From a bacterium (lineage in GTDB: Bacteria; Hydrothermota; UBA3072; B12-G15), in contig QNDZ01000133.1 of the NCBI GenBank assembly GCA_003646055.1, positions 1 through 5,212 on the forward strand: a stretch of DNA of 5,212 nt, given 5' to 3'. The notes below the pieces were generated by a model that was given only the letters and a program-made list of their open reading frames with translations, was not told where the DNA came from and searched no databases. The position numbers and the translations under genes are program-made. Below, one piece after another: positions 1 through 5,212 of this stretch (position 1 is the stretch's first letter; each line of letters starts with the position of its first letter).

Positions 1-255
1 CTTGAGGACAACCTCTGCATACTCAAAAATCTGATAGAATTCAAATCCTTTGGTCTCCCCGTGCTTCTTGGTGCCTCAAGAAAATCCTTCATTGGTATGC
101 TAACAGGTACAAAGGTGGAAGACAGGCTACCTGGCTCACTTGCAGCAGTTGCACTGGGGCTTGAGGGCAAGGTTGACATCTTCAGGGTTCATGATGTAAA
201 GGAGACAAAACAGTTCATTGATGTGATGCTTGGTGCATGGAGGAATGAATGCTGA
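1..255 (+). CDS. folP: Dihydropteroate synthase, C-terminal part (5' end outside window)
   Basis: Cytoplasmic folate-pathway enzyme that condenses 4-aminobenzoate with 6-hydroxymethyl-dihydropterin pyrophosphate to give dihydropteroate. Frame 1 is open from base 1, so the gene enters from the left; 84 residues and a TGA stop are visible, roughly the last 30% of a usual 260-290 residue protein. The GTG at 61 is internal, not the start. Visible family motifs are G-SRKSFIG (visible residues 24-32), whose Lys contacts the pterin in characterised enzymes; the R-P-GS-AA-A block (42-51); and RVHDV (62-66), whose Arg and His hold the pyrophosphate/anion site. All expected catalytic residues of this part are present. 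The 3' end overlaps the next start codon by 7 bp, indicating co-transcription and probable translational coupling to the diadenylate cyclase. Assignment is by motif recognition; family identity is very secure. Confidence 0.95.
   Translation, partial: LEDNLCILKNLIEFKSFGLPVLLGASRKSFIGMLTGTKVEDRLPGSLAAVALGLEGKVDIFRVHDVKETKQFIDVMLGAWRNEC
239..243 (+). promoter_or_regulatory. Shine-Dalgarno for cdaA, inside folP
   Basis: GGAGG lies 5 nt before the ATG at 249 and is embedded in the last codons of folP (encoding part of the Trp-Arg pair near the C-terminus). It supports ATG 249 as the cdaA start and a reinitiation mode of translation, since the folP stop (253-255) falls just inside the cdaA gene. 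Confidence 0.75.
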
Positions 256-998
256 ATTTTGGGATTGTTGATGCAATTGACATAATCATAGTTGCGGTAC
301 TCGTCTTCTCCATTTTGAAACTGTTCAGAGGAACAAGGGGGGTATTGACCATCATTGGAATCTTTACCCTCCTGCTCCTTGTAGTGATAGCAAATGTATT
401 CAATCTGAAAACCCTCAGGTTTATTGTTACAGGTTTCGGAAGCATGTGGCTTGTAATAATAGTAATTTTATTCCAGAACGAGATCAAGAGAACCATTATC
501 TCCATAGGGAGTATTGGTTTCTCACGATACATCCTGAGAGAGGAAAGGGAGAAAATTGCCAGTGAGATAAGTGAGGCAGTTAAACTCCTATCAGATAAAA
601 GACTTGGTGCACTGATCGTGATTGAGAGGAGAACAAAACTTGACCCATATATGGAGACAGGGATAAAGATGGAGGCTGTTGTGGATGCAAACCTGCTTGT
701 ATCCATTTTTTCTCCATTTTCTCCACTCCACGATGGGGCAGTGATAATAAGAGGTGGATACATTGTTGCTGCCAAGGCAATCCTGCCTCTATCATCCAAT
801 CCAAATATCAGTCCAGCAACAGGAACAAGGCACAGGGCTGCAATAGGGATTACAGAGGAGACAGATGCAATATGCGCAGTGGTCTCAGAGGAGACAGGAA
901 CAATATCCTTCTCAAAGGGAGGAAACCTTGAAAAGGGGCTTGACCCGGATGCCCTGAAAAATAAAATACTTGAAAGCCTTGAAAAAGGAGGAGGTTAA
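249..998 (+). CDS. cdaA: Membrane diadenylate cyclase, CdaA/DacA type (DAC/DisA_N domain)
   Basis: Makes cyclic di-AMP from two ATP at the cytoplasmic face of the inner membrane. The 249-residue protein has the CdaA layout: three hydrophobic helices (about residues 8-25, 32-50, 57-76), a linker rich in charged residues (about 92-112), then the DAC catalytic domain (about 113-225). The two signature motifs are intact: the DGA motif (HDGAVI, residues 161-166) and the RHR motif (GTRHRAAIG, 192-200), followed by the conserved acidic/Ser-Glu-Glu-Thr segment at 213-217. These bind ATP and metal in characterised enzymes, so activity is expected. Length is slightly below the ~270 residues usual in Firmicutes because the tail after the DAC domain is short. 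ATG 249 has a good Shine-Dalgarno and puts the first membrane helix at the N-terminus. It overlaps folP by 7 bp and abuts the next gene. No cdaR (YbbR) or glmM is adjacent; folP-cdaA pairing is instead familiar from Bacteroidota. DisA and CdaS are excluded by the three-helix N-terminus. Confidence 0.96.
   Translation: MLNFGIVDAIDIIIVAVLVFSILKLFRGTRGVLTIIGIFTLLLLVVIANVFNLKTLRFIVTGFGSMWLVIIVILFQNEIKRTIISIGSIGFSRYILREEREKIASEISEAVKLLSDKRLGALIVIERRTKLDPYMETGIKMEAVVDANLLVSIFSPFSPLHDGAVIIRGGYIVAAKAILPLSSNPNISPATGTRHRAAIGITEETDAICAVVSEETGTISFSKGGNLEKGLDPDALKNKILESLEKGGG
985..994 (+). promoter_or_regulatory. Strong Shine-Dalgarno for the DUF2723 gene, inside the cdaA C-terminal codons
   Basis: AAGGAGGAGG ends 4 nt before ATG 999; its AGGAGG core (986-991) has 7 nt spacing. 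It simultaneously encodes the terminal Lys-Gly-Gly-Gly of CdaA, whose TAA stop (996-998) directly touches the next ATG. This is the best ribosome binding site in the window and fixes the downstream start. Confidence 0.85.
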
Positions 999-3686
999 AT
1001 GAGAGAGAAGATTATTGGGTTCTTCAGTGTATTTGCTGTTGTCATGGGGTTCTATCTCTACACAATGGCTCCCACTGTATCATTCTGGGATTGTGGAGAA
1101 TTCATTACCTGTTCATACATACTTGGTGTTCCCCATCCCCCTGGAACTCCCTTCTTTGTGTTGATTGGAAGAATCTTCACACTACTGCCCCTTTCAAAGG
1201 AAATAGCATTTAGGGTGAATTTCCTCTCCGGTCTTTCAGGTGCTATTGCTGCTGCAATCCTGTATCTCCTCATACTCAAGGTGATTGTCAGGATAAAAGA
1301 GGACAGAGAGGAAAAACCCTCAATCTTTGTCCATATAATTGCAGGATTTTCTGCTATTCTTGGTGCGCTTGCCTTCAGTGTCTGGGATAATTCAGTTGAG
1401 GCAGAGGTGTATTCCATATCCACACTTGTGCTTGTGCTTGGGCTCTGGACAGTTCTCCACTGGGATGACAACAGGGGAACAAAGGGAAACAAAAACACAT
1501 TGCTCCTCCTCATTTACCTCACCTTCCTTGGCATGGGCATACACCTTCTACCTTTGCTTGTACTCCCGGGTGCACTGGTATTTGTTCTGATGGTCAACTG
1601 GAAGGAACTCAAAGACCCAAAATTCATAGCAATTGCATTTGGTCTTGTTGTAATAGGTATTACAACATATGCGTATCTTATGATAAGGGCAAGACTGAAT
1701 CCTGCAATCAATGAAGCCGACCCGAGCACATTCAGGGCACTCTGGGATGTATTCACAAGAAAACAGTATGGACCAATGAAAATGTTCCCGAGGAAAACCC
1801 AGCCTGAAACTGGTCTCTCACTCATACCTGCATTCTGGGAACAGATAAAGATTTATCTAAAATACTTCTCCTGGCAGTACTTCCCCTACCCCAGAGAGAA
1901 GGGTGTATCAACCCTTGTATCCATTCTCTCATTGATTGGCACCTACATCTACTCCATCATTGGAATATGGGGAATGGTGGTTCACTACCGCAGGGAGAAA
2001 AAGAGTTTCTGGCTCTTCTTTATCACATTCCTTCTCCTCTCCTTTGGTCTTGTTGTATATTTAAATTTAAGGTTCAGCCCATCTGACCCCAATCCTGCAC
2101 ACAAGCCAAGGGAGGTGCGTGAGAGGGATTACTTCTTTGCACCATCATACTTCCTCTTTGCCTTCTACATAGGGATTGCAATGTTCTGGTTCAGGGAGAG
2201 ACTACGCAAATACCTTAAAAAGAACAGGGCTTATGCAGATTATGGAATTCCTGCACTGGCTGGTATAATGGTCCTATTAACCATTATCAGCAACATAAAC
2301 AGCCATGTGAACAGAAGGGGCAACTGGATTGCCCATGACTATGCCCATAACATGCTTATTTCTGCTGATGAAAACTCTGTTGTATTCACAAATGGTGACA
2401 ATGATACCTTCCCACTGTGGTTTATGCAGTATGTGAAACACTTCAAAGAACCTGACCTGAAAAATAAAAAAGGGGTGATGCTTGCCAACCTCTCCCTCCT
2501 AAATACCAACTGGTATATCAAGCAACTGAAACTGGCAGGTGTGCCCATTGATTTTGATTCACCTTTCAGGGGAACAAGGTATGAACAACTCTACAACAGG
2601 GCTGTAAAATCAGGAAGGTACAAAGGAACCTTTGAAGAATTTGTTATTGACAACCTTTATCCCACAAGGGACAAGGCTGGCAAACTCCTCCTTGTGAAGG
2701 ATATTGCAATCAAGGATATGATACTTGCAGCGTGTGGAATAAAACCAACACTTGATGACCTTTTAATGCCATATAAGGAGTTTGTTGAGAAGTACATAAA
2801 TTCTGATGTTTACAAACCGAGCATAAACATTTACTTCTCTGCCACTGTTGCACTTGAAAGCAGAAAACCCTATCAGGAACATCTGAAACTTGAAGGATTC
2901 CTCTACAAACTTGTTCCTGAAAAGGGATACGACATGGTGAACATACCCAAAACAAAGAAACTCCTCACAGAGGAATTTAAGTACAGGTCAATATTTGACC
3001 CACATGTTTATAAGGACGAAAATACCACAAGGTTACTTGGCAATTACAGTGCCCTTTTCTTCACCCTCGGCAGAAAAATGAGGATGCAGGTTATTCCATC
3101 CCCATATGTTCTTGACCCCACAACATATGCAAACATAAAACCAACTGAGAGTGAAAAGCAGATTTTGAAGGAAGCAGCAAATGTGTTTATCCAGGGCATG
3201 AAGTTCACGGATGAGCAGAGAATCCTCGGGACAATTGCAATAGAACTCAGGGCAATACTCTCAGTGCTTAAAGACTACAAAACAGCACTTGATATACTGA
3301 ACAGTATAGAGAGCACAAAACCTGATGCAATGATCTACATGTTGAAGGGTGATATATACAGGGAGATGGGTAAACTGAATGAGGCTGAGAAGTATCTCCA
3401 GAAGGCAATACAGTTAAACAAGGATGACCCTGGTGTGTATTACTCACTTCTGAAACTCTATTCACAACTGAACAGGCCTGATAGGGTTTCATCCATACTC
3501 ACAAAGATGCTATCCAACCCCAGATTGTTCTCCTCCACTTTCAGCCTGGCAAGAACAGTTGGGGATACTGCTATAATGGTTGAGATGTTAAAACTTGTAA
3601 CGGAGGTCTACCCAAATGAAAAAGATGCAAAAGTTTATCTTGATTCTCTTCTTAAGCACTGGTCTAAGCGTAATAAGTTGCAGTAG
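999..3686 (+). CDS. DUF2723 / TMEM260-like polytopic membrane protein with C-terminal TPR-like repeats (putative GT-C glycosyltransferase)
   Basis: An 895-residue inner-membrane protein. The N-terminal DUF2723 region starts with a first helix (about 4-22) and the hallmark WDCGEF (30-35) and HPPGTP (46-51) motifs in the first predicted periplasmic loop. Acidic residues in this loop are catalytic in GT-C enzymes such as protein O-mannosyltransferases. About ten further hydrophobic segments run to residue 430 (for example 77-97, 112-128, 138-152, 167-199, 209-228, 303-328, 337-355, 382-397, 415-430). Two more family blocks follow: VRERDYFFAPS (373-383), and NGDNDTFPLWF (465-475) with NLSLLNTNWYIKQL (497-510). 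The soluble C-terminal part ends in TPR-like helices (clear repeat at about 777-810, weaker to 890). Eukaryotic TMEM260, in the same superfamily, is an O-mannosyltransferase; a glycosyl-transfer role here is inference, and the substrate is unknown. The start is fixed by a strong Shine-Dalgarno. The last 71 bp are shared with the next gene. Confidence 0.9.
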   Translation: MREKIIGFFSVFAVVMGFYLYTMAPTVSFWDCGEFITCSYILGVPHPPGTPFFVLIGRIFTLLPLSKEIAFRVNFLSGLSGAIAAAILYLLILKVIVRIKEDREEKPSIFVHIIAGFSAILGALAFSVWDNSVEAEVYSISTLVLVLGLWTVLHWDDNRGTKGNKNTLLLLIYLTFLGMGIHLLPLLVLPGALVFVLMVNWKELKDPKFIAIAFGLVVIGITTYAYLMIRARLNPAINEADPSTFRALWDVFTRKQYGPMKMFPRKTQPETGLSLIPAFWEQIKIYLKYFSWQYFPYPREKGVSTLVSILSLIGTYIYSIIGIWGMVVHYRREKKSFWLFFITFLLLSFGLVVYLNLRFSPSDPNPAHKPREVRERDYFFAPSYFLFAFYIGIAMFWFRERLRKYLKKNRAYADYGIPALAGIMVLLTIISNINSHVNRRGNWIAHDYAHNMLISADENSVVFTNGDNDTFPLWFMQYVKHFKEPDLKNKKGVMLANLSLLNTNWYIKQLKLAGVPIDFDSPFRGTRYEQLYNRAVKSGRYKGTFEEFVIDNLYPTRDKAGKLLLVKDIAIKDMILAACGIKPTLDDLLMPYKEFVEKYINSDVYKPSINIYFSATVALESRKPYQEHLKLEGFLYKLVPEKGYDMVNIPKTKKLLTEEFKYRSIFDPHVYKDENTTRLLGNYSALFFTLGRKMRMQVIPSPYVLDPTTYANIKPTESEKQILKEAANVFIQGMKFTDEQRILGTIAIELRAILSVLKDYKTALDILNSIESTKPDAMIYMLKGDIYREMGKLNEAEKYLQKAIQLNKDDPGVYYSLLKLYSQLNRPDRVSSILTKMLSNPRLFSSTFSLARTVGDTAIMVEMLKLVTEVYPNEKDAKVYLDSLLKHWSKRNKLQ
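3602..3606 (+). promoter_or_regulatory. Shine-Dalgarno for the DUF4837 lipoprotein gene, inside the DUF2723 gene
   Basis: GGAGG lies 9 nt before ATG 3616 and 18 nt before the next in-frame ATG (3625). The spacing favours 3616, which also gives the better signal peptide n-region (Met-Lys-Lys). The site is about 80 bp upstream of the DUF2723 stop, so initiation here occurs within the upstream reading frame. Confidence 0.7.
3616..3686 (+). other. 71-bp dual-coding overlap (DUF2723 C-terminus / lipoprotein signal peptide)
   Basis: The same strand is read in two frames. The DUF2723 frame gives its last 22 codons plus the TAG stop (3684-3686). The frame displaced by +1 gives lipoprotein residues 1-23, including the whole hydrophobic core and the lipobox Cys codon TGC at 3679-3681. 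Both readings look genuine: one continues the helical TPR-like tail, the other is a textbook lipoprotein signal with its own Shine-Dalgarno. The mature lipoprotein is encoded almost entirely outside the overlap. Confidence 0.8.
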
Positions 3687-4587
3687 AGAACCCCTACCCC
3701 ATGCAGCAGGGGCAAGGGACCATGTTGTTATAATCATCCCAAGAGGAGAAGAAGACATTGGTTCACTCCTCACCCCATATATAGAAAAGGTTTACTTTTA
3801 CCCTTCAAAAGAACAGGTTTATGTTACAGATATACTCAATCCTGGTAAACTACAGACCTACAGATACTGGAGAAACCTTGTAATGATTGGCTGGCTGAAC
3901 ACATACATTGATACCCTGCTATCCCCTGAAGCACTCTCACAGGTTAAAAAGGACGGGGGTGTCTTTCATCTGGAGGATATGTATGTTTCAGGCCAGACAG
4001 TGATTCTGATTGCTGGAAAGGATAAAAAGACCGTTGAAAAAGTCATTAAGGACTATGGGGAAACCATCTATTTGACCCTGAGAAAAGGAGAGAGGAACAG
4101 GATTGCAAAACTCCTATACATGGATGGGGAACAGAAAAAGATGGAAGACACAATGAGAAGATTGCTGGGTGCATGGGTCAGGGTTCCACTTGGTTACCAG
4201 GTTTCTGTAAGGGAGGACAACATATTCTCAATAATAAGGGCATATCCAGACAGGCTTGTTACCATCTATTACAACAAGGGAACTTTTAATGGAAACCCCG
4301 TTCATTTCAGAGATTCCCTTTTTACCAGATACTTTGAGGGTGATTCCATACTGAAAGAAAGAACAAAGATTGATACTGTTAATTTCAATGGCATCAAGGC
4401 AATAAGGATGAGGGGAATATGGCAGAATATGAAAAAGGTGATGGGTGGCCCATTCATAACATACATTATAAACAAGGATGGTTTCTATTATTTTATTGAT
4501 GGCCATGTATTTGCACCATCAAAGAAAAAATGGCCATATCTGGAGGAAGTGGATATAATTATGCACACCTTCAGGACTGAGTTATGA
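3616..4587 (+). CDS. DUF4837 family lipoprotein
   Basis: A 323-residue exported protein of unknown function. The N-terminus is a lipoprotein signal peptide: basic n-region (MKKMQK), hydrophobic core (7-20) and lipobox VISC with Cys22 as the lipidation site. Ser at +2 would, under E. coli Lol rules, allow outer-membrane sorting, although those rules may not hold here. The mature part matches the DUF4837 pattern as I remember it from Bacteroidota: an early beta segment (DHVVIIIPRG, 35-44), a TYRYWRNLVMIGWL block (81-94), a long Lys/Arg-rich helix with ER-R (about 135-184), a VPLGYQVS segment (190-197), and a C-terminal GGPFITY / GHVFAPSKKKWPYLEE / TF stretch (277-319). No catalytic motif is apparent. 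Start 3616 is chosen for its GGAGG and complete signal peptide, and forces a 71-bp overlap with the upstream gene. It ends in a 4-bp ATGA overlap with the MoxR gene. Family call is by pattern memory, not a search. Confidence 0.85.
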   Translation: MKKMQKFILILFLSTGLSVISCSREPLPHAAGARDHVVIIIPRGEEDIGSLLTPYIEKVYFYPSKEQVYVTDILNPGKLQTYRYWRNLVMIGWLNTYIDTLLSPEALSQVKKDGGVFHLEDMYVSGQTVILIAGKDKKTVEKVIKDYGETIYLTLRKGERNRIAKLLYMDGEQKKMEDTMRRLLGAWVRVPLGYQVSVREDNIFSIIRAYPDRLVTIYYNKGTFNGNPVHFRDSLFTRYFEGDSILKERTKIDTVNFNGIKAIRMRGIWQNMKKVMGGPFITYIINKDGFYYFIDGHVFAPSKKKWPYLEEVDIIMHTFRTEL

Positions 4588-5212
4588 TAAGGGAGAGGAT
4601 ACAGAAGGAACTTGACAGGGTAATTATCGGGCAGAAGGGGATAATAGATAACCTTTTGATAAGTATATTCACAGGGAGTCACACCCTTATAATCGGTGTT
4701 CCAGGGCTTGCAAAAACACTGCTTGTGAATGCCCTTGCAAAAACCCTTGGTATGAAGTTCTCAAGGATACAATTTACCCCAGACCTTATGCCTGCTGATA
4801 TAACAGGAACAGAGATACTCCAGGAGAGCAACGGGAAAAAGGAGTTCAAGTTTATAAAAGGTCCTGTTTTCTCCAACCTTGTGCTTGCGGATGAGATAAA
4901 CAGGGCACCACCAAAAACCCAATCAGCACTACTTGAGGCCATGCAGGAGAAGAGGATTACCTTTGCAGGCAAAACATACAGACTTGATGAACCATTCATC
5001 GTGATTGCAACCCAGAATCCCATTGAACAGGAAGGCACATACCCCCTTCCTGAGGCACAGCTTGATAGATTTATGTTCTCCCTGCACATTGACTATCCTG
5101 AGGAAGAATCTGAAAGATTAATTGTTGCAAGGGGCATTGTGGAAGATATCTCAATGGTGAAGGAGGTTGTTTCAAAGAAGGAGTTAAAAAGGATAAAAGA
5201 GGAAATCAAAAG
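4584..5212 (+). CDS. MoxR-family AAA+ ATPase, N-terminal part (3' end outside window)
   Basis: Cytoplasmic AAA+ ATPase with chaperone-like roles in maturing envelope or metal-containing complexes. The visible 209 codons contain the complete nucleotide-binding core: an IIGQ segment (14-17), Walker A GVPGLAKT (38-45), the MoxR-typical FTPDLMPADITG block (64-75) and GPVFSN (93-98), Walker B VLADEINR (100-107), KTQSALLEAMQE (111-122), sensor 1 ATQNP (142-146) and the arginine-finger segment AQLDRF (158-163). All catalytic residues are present. ATG 4584 overlaps the previous stop (ATGA), has AGGA 7 nt upstream, and is the only possible start because an in-frame TGA lies at 4578-4580; the N-terminus is therefore short, with only about 13 residues before the IIGQ block. 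About 100 residues (the lid domain) should lie beyond the window. MoxR genes usually precede DUF58 and VWA-domain (Bat) genes, which would be expected downstream. Confidence 0.95.
   Translation, partial: MIRERIQKELDRVIIGQKGIIDNLLISIFTGSHTLIIGVPGLAKTLLVNALAKTLGMKFSRIQFTPDLMPADITGTEILQESNGKKEFKFIKGPVFSNLVLADEINRAPPKTQSALLEAMQEKRITFAGKTYRLDEPFIVIATQNPIEQEGTYPLPEAQLDRFMFSLHIDYPEEESERLIVARGIVEDISMVKEVVSKKELKRIKEEIK

Noticed and set aside
61..255. GTG at 61 as the start of a separate short gene
   Set aside because: The frame is open upstream to the window edge and the preceding residues continue the dihydropteroate synthase fold, so this is an internal valine codon.
215..799. 194-codon antisense open frame opposite cdaA
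   Set aside because: It lies wholly opposite a gene with intact catalytic motifs, its translation is low-complexity Ser/Ile/Leu-rich with no recognisable domain, and the sense-strand codon bias explains the lack of reverse stops.
1339..1590. 83-codon same-strand open frame inside the DUF2723 gene
   Set aside because: It is in another frame of a conserved membrane region, with no ribosome binding site I could defend and no recognisable domain.
3625..3627. ATG 3625 as alternative start of the lipoprotein
   Set aside because: It would still overlap the upstream gene, loses the two lysines of the signal n-region and sits 18 nt from GGAGG, too far for normal initiation.
4679..5089. 136-codon antisense open frame opposite the MoxR gene
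   Set aside because: The sense strand encodes all MoxR motifs in order. The antisense product is Ser-rich with no motif, so it is a shadow frame.
1..5212. Terminators, promoters, repeats, RNA genes, CRISPR or mobile-element ends
   Set aside because: No noncoding gaps exist between the genes, and I saw no convincing stem-loop with a T-run, direct-repeat array, tRNA-like fold or transposase remnant by eye.

Overview
The window is one gene-dense, single-strand stretch (all genes +). It reads as the middle of an operon: the 3' end of a dihydropteroate synthase gene (folP), a complete membrane diadenylate cyclase gene (cdaA type), a complete large DUF2723/TMEM260-like membrane protein with C-terminal TPR-like helices, a complete DUF4837-type lipoprotein, and the 5' two thirds of a MoxR-family AAA+ ATPase gene cut by the window end. 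No RNA gene, mobile element, CRISPR array, promoter or terminator could be supported, and there is essentially no intergenic DNA. The four junctions are a 7-bp overlap, a 0-bp junction, a 71-bp overlap and a 4-bp ATGA overlap.

Organism: the proteins indicate a diderm bacterium related to the Bacteroidota/FCB side of the tree or to a candidate phylum near it (for example WOR-3/Stahlbacteria-, Hydrothermae- or Cloacimonadota-like). The reasons are that DUF2723 and DUF4837 are best known from Bacteroidota-type genomes and that folP next to a diadenylate cyclase is a familiar pairing there. Arginine is encoded almost entirely by AGG/AGA and ATA is frequent for isoleucine, which is common in thermophiles. 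The phylum is inference and I cannot fix it from sequence alone.

Layout and logic: folP (folate synthesis) is translationally linked to cdaA, which makes the second messenger c-di-AMP at the membrane. The three genes that follow look like cell-envelope functions: a polytopic GT-C-like glycosyltransferase candidate, an exported lipoprotein, and a MoxR ATPase of the kind that usually precedes DUF58/VWA (Bat-type) genes. No cdaR (YbbR) or glmM, the usual partners of cdaA in Firmicutes, lies next to cdaA here. The most unusual local structure is the 71-bp dual-coding overlap, in which the entire lipoprotein signal peptide and its lipobox cysteine are written inside the C-terminal codons of the DUF2723 gene.
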